From an uncultured Muribaculaceae bacterium (GTDB taxonomy: Bacteria > Bacteroidota > Bacteroidia > Bacteroidales > Muribaculaceae), in the NCBI GenBank assembly GCA_910577465.1, contig CAJTMM010000004.1, positions 1-62,356 of the forward strand: DNA of 62,356 bases, in the 5' to 3' direction. Within the stretch, counting starts at the first letter, position 1. Each line of letters opens with the position of its first letter. The notes beneath the pieces were generated by a model. It did no database searches and was not told where the DNA came from. It saw only the letters and a list, made by a program, of their open reading frames with translations. Below, in pieces: positions 8,825-16,810 of the stretch. The position numbers and the translations under genes were made by a program.

Positions 8825-10567
8825 ATGAGTACAACAGCAACACCGACCCCTGATACCAACAAGCCCCAATTTCCGGCTCAGGTAACGGGTATGTATATAC
8901 TTGCCGAGTCGCTGCGCCGTCTCGGCCTTATGGATGTGTACGGTCTTGTGGGTATTCCGGTTACGGAAGTAGCCTATGCCATGCAGAAAGTGGGCATGAA
9001 TTATTACGGGTTCAGATTTGAACAGCAGGCAGGTATGGCCGCCGCCACACACGGATTCCTTACCGGCAAGCCGGGTGTGCTTCTTACCGTTTCGTCGCTC
9101 GGCTTCCTCAACGGTCTTACCGCTACGGTCAACGCCACAGTCAACTGCTATCCTATGATTCAGATTTCGGGTGCCAGCGACCCCACAATGGTGGATATGG
9201 ACATGGGTACCTACGAACAGCTCGACCAGCTTAACGCGGCACGTCCATACGTGAAAGCCGCGTTCCGTTGCAGCCACGCCAAGGATATACCACGCGCAGT
9301 TGCCCGTGCCTACCGTGCAGCGGTGAGCGGCCGTCCCGGCGGTGTGTATATCGACATGACCACTCCCGCCCTCGCCGAAATCATGGATAGTGCCGAAGTG
9401 GAAAAACTTTATTACACACCGGTGGATGTGTACACCCCCGTGGCTCCCAATGCCGAAGCTGTGACACGCGCAGCCCAAATCATAGCCGGCGCCAAGAAAC
9501 CCGCCATACTTATAGGTAAAGGCGCGGCTCAAGCTCAGGCAGAGGATTTGATAAAAGAACTGTCGGACACATACAAGTTACCGTATCTGGCTATGTCGAT
9601 GGCAAAGGGCGTACTGCCTGACAACGGCGAATTGAGCGCGCTCTCATGCCGTTCGACCATCATGGAACAATCAGATGCCGTGATAGTGATAGGCGCACGC
9701 ATCAACTGGATGCTCTCGTTCGGTAAGGGCAAATGGAATCCCGATGTAAAATTCGTACAACTCGATGTGGAACCGAAAGAGATAGACCGCAATGTTCCGG
9801 TAGCAGCACCGGTGGTAGGCGATATGAACCTATCGCTTAAAGCATTGCTTGCCGAACTTCCTAAGTACACCATGTCAACCGATCCGTCTTGGGTACCCGC
9901 ACTGCAGGCCGAGACCGCAGCCAAGAACAAGAAATTCGCAGCCCGGTTGGAAGCCGCGTCCACAGCTATGCCTATGACACACTGGACAGCACTGAGTGCC
10001 ATCAAACCTATCCTGGAATCGAATCCCGATGTAATCCTGATCAATGAAGGAGCCAATACGCTCGACGACACACGCGACACCGTAGACATGACACTCCCGC
10101 GTCATCGTGTGGACTGCGCATCATGGTCCATCATGGGTATGGGCATAGGCTCGACCATCGGCGCCGCCGTGGCTACCGGCAAGAGTGTCGTTGCCATAGA
10201 AGGCGACTCGGCATTCGGATTCTCCGGCATGGACTTCTCCACAATATGCCGCTATAATCTGCCGTGTACAGTGGTGATATTCAATAACGGAGGTATATAC
10301 AACGGCGTGGGCGTGAACCCATCGGGCGGCGATGCCCCGGCTCCCACCACACTGGATATACACGCGCGCTACGACAAATTGGGCGACGCATTCGGTGCCA
10401 CAACATATTATGTGACAACACCTGCCGACCTGTCGAAAGCCCTCACCGAAGCCATAGCCTCGAAAAAACCGTGTCTTATCGACGTACAGCTCGCAGCCGA
10501 TTCAGGTGCCGAGAGCGGCCACATAGGCTACCTCAACCCCGCCCCCATCATCGACTACACTGTATAA
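8825..10567 (+). CDS. oxc: Oxalyl-CoA decarboxylase
   Basis: ThDP-dependent enzyme (580 aa) converting oxalyl-CoA to formyl-CoA and CO2; with Frc it completes the cytoplasmic oxalate cycle, which consumes a proton. Family motifs are clear: the ThDP-activating Glu66 in RFEQQAG, LTVSSLGFLNGLTA, SGRPGGVYIDM, the central GKGAAQAQ, and the ThDP motif GDSAFGFSGM (Gly460 onward) ending in NNGGIYNG. An N-terminal tail of about 17 residues (rich in Thr/Pro) is longer than in Oxalobacter. GC and codon use match the neighbours, so there is no sign of very recent transfer. Confidence 0.96.
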   Translation: MSTTATPTPDTNKPQFPAQVTGMYILAESLRRLGLMDVYGLVGIPVTEVAYAMQKVGMNYYGFRFEQQAGMAAATHGFLTGKPGVLLTVSSLGFLNGLTATVNATVNCYPMIQISGASDPTMVDMDMGTYEQLDQLNAARPYVKAAFRCSHAKDIPRAVARAYRAAVSGRPGGVYIDMTTPALAEIMDSAEVEKLYYTPVDVYTPVAPNAEAVTRAAQIIAGAKKPAILIGKGAAQAQAEDLIKELSDTYKLPYLAMSMAKGVLPDNGELSALSCRSTIMEQSDAVIVIGARINWMLSFGKGKWNPDVKFVQLDVEPKEIDRNVPVAAPVVGDMNLSLKALLAELPKYTMSTDPSWVPALQAETAAKNKKFAARLEAASTAMPMTHWTALSAIKPILESNPDVILINEGANTLDDTRDTVDMTLPRHRVDCASWSIMGMGIGSTIGAAVATGKSVVAIEGDSAFGFSGMDFSTICRYNLPCTVVIFNNGGIYNGVGVNPSGGDAPAPTTLDIHARYDKLGDAFGATTYYVTTPADLSKALTEAIASKKPCLIDVQLAADSGAESGHIGYLNPAPIIDYTV

Positions 10568-10948
10568 TGACAATGCCGACAGACTCATTGACAAAGCATT
10601 AGCAGATGCCGGGTAACATGATAAACACCCACCGTGCACACAGACGATATGGCGACGCCGACGGCGACCCTGCCCCGACCCAAGTGTCGATGTGAAGGCT
10701 CGTTTACATAAGATTCGGCGACGGAACCATCAATCAATGACCGGGGTGCGACATCCCCGAAGACATCATGGACTGAACAATTTCCATCACGCCACACGCC
10801 ACGGCCAATGACCTCATAGACACCCAATGAAAAAGGTCACCGTTGGGAACCACAACGATGATTGCGACAACACTCCTGCGGGAGTTCCTGTAAGTAACTT
10901 AATATATTTATACCGTTTCCATTAATTCTTTTTTATCTCTTAATTGAT
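10568..10948. other. 381-base intercistronic gap in the oxalate block
   Basis: No open frame here looks like a real gene on either strand. The only structure seen is a short hairpin (ACTCC/GGGAGT near 10873-10886), followed by an AT-rich stretch just before the AEC start. The gap is unusually long for an operon of this kind and could be a leader with regulatory structure or decayed sequence. Confidence 0.4.
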
Positions 10949-11920
10949 ATGTTACACATTATTTTATACGCAATCGTCCCCATCGTGGTGATTATGCTTG
11001 CCGGATTCATATCAGGTAAAAAAGGCGTGTTCAACGGTGATGATGCAAAGAAATTCAACAAGGTGGTGCTTGACTACGCTTTGCCGGCAGCCTTGTTCGT
11101 ATCCATCGTCCAGTCGACACGCGAAATGCTTTACCATGATTTGAAATTATCCATCATATCCCTTGTGGTGATCATGGCATGTTTCATGCTTGTGTATTTC
11201 ATCTTCGCCAAATGCTTCAAAGGCAATACCGGTGCCGACGGTGCCATAGCCGCCCTTATCAACGGCTCCCCTACGATAGGCTTCCTCGGATTCGCCGTGC
11301 TTGAGCCTATCTTCGGCACCACACCCGCCGTAGCATTGGTAGTAGCCATAGTAGGTATCGTGGTCAATGCCGTCGGCATCCCGGTAGGACTGTCGCTGCT
11401 CAACGCATCGCTTGAGAAACAAGGCACCACACCTGGAGGGAAACGTCCGAGCGCATGGGCACCTGTGATTCACGCCCTCGAACAACCTGTGGCATGGGCA
11501 CCTATCCTTGCCGTAGTGTGGGTACTCGCGGGAATACCTTGGCCCGAATGGCTCAGCCCGTCATTTGACCTAATGGCAAAAGCCAACGCTTCTATGGCAG
11601 TATTCTCAGCCGGTATCACCCTCTCTGCCGTACAGTTCAAAATCAACTGGCAAGGTATTCTGGGCAGCATACTCAAGCTCATCCTCATGCCTGCGGCAGC
11701 GTTGATTATAGGTTTGATATTCCACATGGATCCGCTGAATCTTAAGATGCTCGTTGTGGCATGTGCACTGCCCCCAGCATTCTCTGGTATCATCATCGCC
11801 GACGAGTACGATACCTACGTTGCTACCGGCACATCGTCACTTACCTTGAGTGTGATTCTCTTCATAGGATTCTGCCCTCTCTGGATATGGCTTACCGACA
11901 TGGCATTGAGCGCATTCTAA
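10949..11920 (+). CDS. AEC-family transporter, probable oxalate/formate carrier
   Basis: A 323-residue integral membrane protein of the auxin efflux carrier (AEC) family, with about ten hydrophobic segments in two halves and the characteristic NGSPTIGFLGFAVL segment after the third/fourth helix. The second half includes FSAGITLSA and the loop before LKMLVVACALPP. AEC carriers transport small organic anions; E. coli YfdV, of the same family, sits next to yfdW (frc) and yfdU (oxc). The conserved neighbourhood suggests transport of oxalate, formate or a related anion, but direction and substrate are inference. Confidence 0.85.
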   Translation: MLHIILYAIVPIVVIMLAGFISGKKGVFNGDDAKKFNKVVLDYALPAALFVSIVQSTREMLYHDLKLSIISLVVIMACFMLVYFIFAKCFKGNTGADGAIAALINGSPTIGFLGFAVLEPIFGTTPAVALVVAIVGIVVNAVGIPVGLSLLNASLEKQGTTPGGKRPSAWAPVIHALEQPVAWAPILAVVWVLAGIPWPEWLSPSFDLMAKANASMAVFSAGITLSAVQFKINWQGILGSILKLILMPAAALIIGLIFHMDPLNLKMLVVACALPPAFSGIIIADEYDTYVATGTSSLTLSVILFIGFCPLWIWLTDMALSAF

Positions 11921-11973
11921 GCAATCGGCACCATGGCTAAATACCATTACATCTTAATTTGAATGACCCATCG

Positions 11974-12010
11974 GCTATTGCGGGCTACCATTTACCAAGC
12001 CCGCAATAGC
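11974..12010 (+). other. Perfect intercistronic hairpin before nifJ
   Basis: GCTATTGCGGGCT (11974-11986) pairs perfectly with AGCCCGCAATAGC (11998-12010) across an 11-base loop. There is no T tract on either strand, so it is a poor intrinsic terminator; mRNA processing or stability between the AEC gene and nifJ is the likelier role. Confidence 0.6.
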
Positions 12011-12058
12011 GGATGAGCCTATATAATGCCCTCCCGAAAAAAATGTAAACAAAACACC

Positions 12059-15000
12059 ATGACACCACCCCGCAAACAAGTAATGGACGGCTGCACTGCA
12101 GCCACACACGTTGCCTATGCCATGAGTGAGGTAGCCACCATCTATCCCATCACACCTATCGCCGAGATGGGTGAGGTAGCCGATAAATGGGCATTGGCAG
12201 GACGTAAGAATCTGATGGGCAGCATCATGTCCGTCAAGGAGATGGAAAGCGAACTTGGAGCGGCGGGTGCCACACACGGCGCACTTGCCGCCGGCGCGCT
12301 TGCCACCACATTCACATCATCGCAGGGGCTGATGCTCATGATTCCCAACATGTACAAAATAGCCGGCGAGCTTCTGCCCGGCGTGTTTCATGTGGGTACC
12401 CGTTCCCTTGCCACGCATGCACTCTCCATCTTCGGCGACCACCAGGATGTGATGGCATGCCGCGCCACAGGATTCGCATTCCTGGCATCGGCATCGGTGC
12501 AGGAAACGATGGACCTCGCATTGGCAGCGCACCTCGCCGCCATCGACGGCTCGCTACCCGTGGTACATTTTTTTGACGGATGGCGCACCTCCAACGAACT
12601 CGCCACAATAGACGTGATACCCTATGAGGATATGTTGCCGCTGGTAAACCGAGACAAGCTCAAAGCATTCCGCGACCGTGCCATGAACCCCGAGCATCCT
12701 CACCTGAGAGGGTCGGCACAAAACTCCGACGTGTACTTTCAGAACCGCGAGGCAGCCAACCGTTTCTACGACGCATTCCCCGCCGTGGTACAGCAAGCCA
12801 TGGACCGCGTGGCATCCGTCACCGGACGGCAATACCACCTTGTGGACTATTCGGGAGCCGACGATGCCACCGATGTGATAGTGTGCATGGGGTCGGCATG
12901 TGACGTAGTGGAGGAGACTGTAGAATATCTGAACACGCACGGCTATAAATGCGGAGTGGTGAAAATCAGGCTGTTCAGACCATTCCCATCCGAACAGTTT
13001 ATCGACTCACTGCCCGCATCGGTCAAACGCATAGCAGTACTCGACCGGACAAAAGAACCCGGCAGCAACGGCGAACCGCTGTTTCAGGATGTGGTCACAG
13101 CCCTATACACTTCAGGGCGCGACATACGTGCCATAGGCGGCCGCTACGGATTGGCAAGCAAAGAATTCAATCCGGTGATGATCAAGGCAGTATTCGACGA
13201 ACTCGCATCGCCAGCACCACGTCATGGATTCACGGTGGGAATAACCGACGACGTAACCCATCTGTCGCTCGACATAAGCGGCAAACATTTCATAGACACT
13301 GCCCCGGATGTGACACAATGCGTATTCTACGGAATGGGCAGCGACGGCACGGTAGGAGCCACCAAGCAGTGTGCCAATATAATAGCCGACGTAACCGGTG
13401 GGTATGCACAAGCATTCTTCAACTATTCCGCCAAGAAATCGGGAGGATACACCGTGTCACAATTGAGATTCGGTCCCAACCGCATACGGTCGGAGTACTC
13501 GATAGTCGAAGCCGACTACGTGGGCTGCAACAAAGATGTCTATGTCAACAGATTTGAACTGCTGAAAAATCTAAAGGATGGCGGCACATTCATGCTCAAC
13601 TCATCGTGGACGGCTGAGGAGATGGAACACTGCCTGCCTGCCGACCTGCGACGACAGATAGCCCTGCGCCACGCACGGTTTTACAATATCGACGCGAAAG
13701 CGCTCGCCGAATCCGTTGGGCTTGGCGTACGCATCAACACCATCATGGCCACCGCATTTCTCCACCTCATGCAACCCCGTGTGGATTTTGACCAAGCCAT
13801 AGACCGGCTCAAGGAACTTGTTGCCGAAGCTTACAAGCACGAAGGCGGTGAGACGGTGACACAGAACTACAAAGCGATTGACGGCACCGTAGCCGCAATC
13901 AAAGAGATACAATACCCCGCATCATGGGCGGTGGCAACCGATAAGGCAGCCGCCGGAAGCGATGATACGGTACCGGATTTTATAAAAGATGTGGCGGAGC
14001 CATGTCTTAAATTGTTGGGTAATGAATTGCCGGTATCAGCCTTATCACCCGACGGTACTATGCCTATGGGTACCACCGCCTATGAAAAGCGGCGTATTGC
14101 TAATAACATCCCGGCGTGGACCGCTGAAAAATGCGTCCAATGCACCGAATGCTCCCTCGTGTGTCCTCACGCCGCCATACGTCCGTATCTCCTTTCAGAG
14201 ACAGAACTCTCCGGAGCCCCTGCCGACATGACCACCGCAGCAGCCCACGGCAACACACTGAAGCCCTACCGCTACCGCATACAGGTGTATCCGGAGGACT
14301 GCACCGGGTGCGGCTCATGCGCGGTAATCTGCCCGGGCAAGGCTCTCGACATGGTACCTATCGACTCGATAATCGACCGCCAGATTACCATGCTCGATTA
14401 CATCCGGCAACATGTGTCCGTGAAGGACAATCTGCTTCCACGCACCACCATCAACGGCTCGCAATTTCACCAACCTATGCTCCAATTCTCGGGAGCATGC
14501 GCCGGATGCGGCGAGACCCCATACGTGAAATTGCTTACCCAACTGTTTGGCGAGCGCATGCTCATAGCCAATGCCACCGGATGCAGCTCCATCTGGGGAG
14601 CCAACTTCCCGAGCAACGCCTACTGCACTGATGCCAACGGACATGGTCCGGCATGGGGTAACTCACTGTTTGAGGACAATGCCGAATACGGTTACGGCAT
14701 TGCCTGTGCCATAGCCAACCGGCGCGGGCGCCTGCGTGACCTCGCCAACACACTCGCCACCGATACATCTATGCCGCAGGATATCAGATCGGCGGCACAA
14801 AACTGGGTAGCAGCCTACGACGATGCCGACACCTCGGCTACCACCGGACGTATCCTTGCCGATATTTTGAAAACCATAGACTTACCGGAACAATATCATG
14901 AACTGCTACAACGCACCGACCTGCTCGCCAAAAAATCGATATGGGCAATAGGCGGCGACGGATGGGCATACGATATAGGATTTGCCGGACTGGACCATGT

Positions 15001-15589
15001 GCTGGCACAGAACACCGACATCAACATACTGGTCATGGACACCGAATGCTATTCCAACACCGGCGGACAGACCTCCAAAGCCACTCCGCTCGGAGCTGTG
15101 ATGAAATATGCCGCCGACGGAAAGCGTACCTTCAAAAAAGACCTCGGCAGAATGATGATGACCTACGGCAACATCTATGTAGCATCGATATCCCTCGGAG
15201 CCAATTACATGCAGGCAATACGCGCGCTCGCAGAAGCCGAAGCCTACCCCGGACCGTCAATAGTGATAGCCTATTGCCCCTGCATAAACCACGGCATACG
15301 CTCCGGCATGAGCCACAGCATAGTGGAGGAGAAGCTCGCCGTGCAGTCGGGCTACTGGAATCTCTACCGGTTCAACCCCGCCCTCGCTGCCCAAGGGCGC
15401 GAGCCACTCACCGTGGACAGTGCCGCTCCCGACGGCTCGCTCATACCCTTCATCAACGGGGAAAACCGCTACGCCGACCTCAAGATGGTGGACCCCGCTG
15501 AAGCAGCCATACTGCAACCTGAACTACAGCGACGCACCGGTAGGCTTTATTCCATAATACAGGCACAGGCGAAATCCACAATATTCTGA
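12059..15589 (+). CDS. nifJ: Pyruvate:ferredoxin (flavodoxin) oxidoreductase
   Basis: Single-chain 2-oxoacid:ferredoxin oxidoreductase (1,176 aa) that normally converts pyruvate and CoA to acetyl-CoA, CO2 and reduced ferredoxin. Domain order is complete: N-terminal pyrimidine-binding domain (YPITPIAEM at 29-37, ESELGA, HVGTRSLATHALSIFGDH), CoA domain (GMGSDGTVGATKQ), two 4Fe-4S sets (CVQCTECSLVC and CTGCGSCAVIC), then the ThDP domain (GDGWAYDIG, CYSNTGGQ). Residues matching Thr31, Glu64 and Arg114 of the Desulfovibrio enzyme are kept, but the PSSxM active-site motif is PIAEM. I start at 12059 because an ATG 11 codons upstream adds only a Lys-rich tail. It closes the oxalate block on the same strand. 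Confidence 0.92.
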   Translation: MTPPRKQVMDGCTAATHVAYAMSEVATIYPITPIAEMGEVADKWALAGRKNLMGSIMSVKEMESELGAAGATHGALAAGALATTFTSSQGLMLMIPNMYKIAGELLPGVFHVGTRSLATHALSIFGDHQDVMACRATGFAFLASASVQETMDLALAAHLAAIDGSLPVVHFFDGWRTSNELATIDVIPYEDMLPLVNRDKLKAFRDRAMNPEHPHLRGSAQNSDVYFQNREAANRFYDAFPAVVQQAMDRVASVTGRQYHLVDYSGADDATDVIVCMGSACDVVEETVEYLNTHGYKCGVVKIRLFRPFPSEQFIDSLPASVKRIAVLDRTKEPGSNGEPLFQDVVTALYTSGRDIRAIGGRYGLASKEFNPVMIKAVFDELASPAPRHGFTVGITDDVTHLSLDISGKHFIDTAPDVTQCVFYGMGSDGTVGATKQCANIIADVTGGYAQAFFNYSAKKSGGYTVSQLRFGPNRIRSEYSIVEADYVGCNKDVYVNRFELLKNLKDGGTFMLNSSWTAEEMEHCLPADLRRQIALRHARFYNIDAKALAESVGLGVRINTIMATAFLHLMQPRVDFDQAIDRLKELVAEAYKHEGGETVTQNYKAIDGTVAAIKEIQYPASWAVATDKAAAGSDDTVPDFIKDVAEPCLKLLGNELPVSALSPDGTMPMGTTAYEKRRIANNIPAWTAEKCVQCTECSLVCPHAAIRPYLLSETELSGAPADMTTAAAHGNTLKPYRYRIQVYPEDCTGCGSCAVICPGKALDMVPIDSIIDRQITMLDYIRQHVSVKDNLLPRTTINGSQFHQPMLQFSGACAGCGETPYVKLLTQLFGERMLIANATGCSSIWGANFPSNAYCTDANGHGPAWGNSLFEDNAEYGYGIACAIANRRGRLRDLANTLATDTSMPQDIRSAAQNWVAAYDDADTSATTGRILADILKTIDLPEQYHELLQRTDLLAKKSIWAIGGDGWAYDIGFAGLDHVLAQNTDINILVMDTECYSNTGGQTSKATPLGAVMKYAADGKRTFKKDLGRMMMTYGNIYVASISLGANYMQAIRALAEAEAYPGPSIVIAYCPCINHGIRSGMSHSIVEEKLAVQSGYWNLYRFNPALAAQGREPLTVDSAAPDGSLIPFINGENRYADLKMVDPAEAAILQPELQRRTGRLYSIIQAQAKSTIF

Positions 15590-15618
15590 CACCATACACC
15601 TGATTCATTCTCTTTTTT

Positions 15619-15655
15619 AGTAACGGACTGTCCGCACAGGCAGTCCGTTACTTTA
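15619..15655 (+). terminator. Terminator after nifJ
   Basis: AGTAACGGACTG (15619-15630) pairs perfectly with CAGTCCGTTACT (15641-15652) across a ten-base loop and is followed by a short T run. It closes the oxalate/nifJ block. Confidence 0.85.
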
Positions 15656-15682
15656 TGCGCATGATTTTACTCACCGTAATCA

Positions 15683-15713
15683 TTGCATCGGTGTGAAATA
15701 GTAAGTAATTTTG
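15683..15713 (+). promoter_or_regulatory. Promoter of the M48 protease gene
   Basis: TTG at 15683-15685, then 20 bases, then TAATTTTG at 15706-15713: both Bacteroidetes promoter elements at ideal spacing, between the nifJ terminator and the next gene. Confidence 0.75.
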
Positions 15714-15803
15714 CAGTCTAAAATCCCGCGCCGACGCGGCATATAGAAACCATACGACATTAAAACCAACAATAACAACCAATAATTCATCAAATTAACC
15801 CTT

Positions 15804-16607
15804 ATGAAAAATCAACTTTTGAAGACCCTCTTAGTTATTGCTTTCATAGGTTGTGCCAACGCATGTTTCGCACAATTCAATTTGAAGAAGGCAATAGGAG
15901 GCGCCACTAAAGCAGTGCAAGCCATGACACTGACCGACGAGCAGATGGCAGCTTACGTAAAGGAATCCGTTGACTGGATGGACAAGAACAACCCCGTGCT
16001 TCCCGCCGACGACCCATATACCATCCGTCTCAACAAACTCGTGGACGGCATAACCGAAGCCGACGGCATACCCTTGAACTTCAAGGTCTACAACGTGATT
16101 GACGTAAACGCATTTGCATGTCCCGACGGCAGCGTGCGTGTGTTCGCCGCCCTGATGGACCTCATGAACGACGATGAACTCATGGGTGTGATAGGCCACG
16201 AAATAGGCCACGTGCTCAAACGCCACTCCAAGAACGCATTCAAGACACAGCTCCTCACCGGAGCTGCCAAAGATGCTGTGGCATCGACAGGCGGCACAGC
16301 AGCGGCCCTCACCGAATCACAGCTCGGCAGTCTCGGCGAATCACTCATCAACGCCAAATACTCACAGAAGCAGGAATCGGAAGCCGACGATTGCGGCTAT
16401 GACTTCCTGGTGAAGAACGGACGCAACCCCTGGGGCATAGTGATGTCGTTTGAGAAATTGCAGTCACTCGAAGGCAACAGCTCTCAGAAAGCAAGCGCCG
16501 TAAGCAAGATGTTCTCATCGCACCCCGAAACCAAAGCCCGCATCGAAAAGATGACCAAACGCTGCAACAAAGACGGATTCCAGCGTCCCGCAGCCGACAA
16601 TAAATAA
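15804..16607 (+). CDS. Exported M48-family metallopeptidase
   Basis: A 267-residue zinc peptidase of the M48 (Ste24/HtpX/BepA-like) family. The signal peptide ends near CFA (residues 21-23). The zinc site HEIGH lies at 132-136 and the third ligand in ESEAD at 191-195, both intact. A conserved NAFACPDGSVRVFAALMD segment precedes the active site, as in soluble periplasmic members. No transmembrane helix or TPR repeats follow, so it is the short form. Probably involved in periplasmic or envelope protein quality control; the substrate is unknown. It has its own promoter and terminator, so it is monocistronic. Confidence 0.9.
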   Translation: MKNQLLKTLLVIAFIGCANACFAQFNLKKAIGGATKAVQAMTLTDEQMAAYVKESVDWMDKNNPVLPADDPYTIRLNKLVDGITEADGIPLNFKVYNVIDVNAFACPDGSVRVFAALMDLMNDDELMGVIGHEIGHVLKRHSKNAFKTQLLTGAAKDAVASTGGTAAALTESQLGSLGESLINAKYSQKQESEADDCGYDFLVKNGRNPWGIVMSFEKLQSLEGNSSQKASAVSKMFSSHPETKARIEKMTKRCNKDGFQRPAADNK

Positions 16608-16630
16608 TACTCCCACATTATACCATAAAG

Positions 16631-16673
16631 CAGGCGGCGCACCGTATTTGTAACGATGCGCCGCCTGACTTTT
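16631..16673 (+). terminator. Terminator after the M48 protease gene
   Basis: CAGGCGGCGCA (16631-16641) pairs with TGCGCCGCCTG (16657-16667) over 11 perfect base pairs, followed by ACTTTTC. Confidence 0.8.
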
Positions 16674-16745
16674 CAATATGTTGACTTTTTTATTTTCTTT
16701 TTCAATAAAATTCACATAGTAGGTAATTATTTGAGAATAAAGCCA

Positions 16746-16753
16746 TATATTTG
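16746..16753 (+). promoter_or_regulatory. Promoter -7 element of the TonB-type barrel gene
   Basis: TATATTTG matches the Bacteroidetes -7 consensus and lies 57 bases before the ATG at 16811. The nearest TTTG (16730-16733) is too close to be the -33 element. An ATG at 16751 overlaps the box and is therefore not the start. Confidence 0.55.
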
Positions 16754-16810
16754 CCGAAATTATCATATTGCTACTATGTAGCACACCGTACACAAAACGT
16801 CAGACACATC

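Noticed and set aside
10585..10827. An 80-codon frame in the gap between oxc and the AEC gene
   Set aside because: No family features, no promoter and wrong strand for the block; treated as chance.
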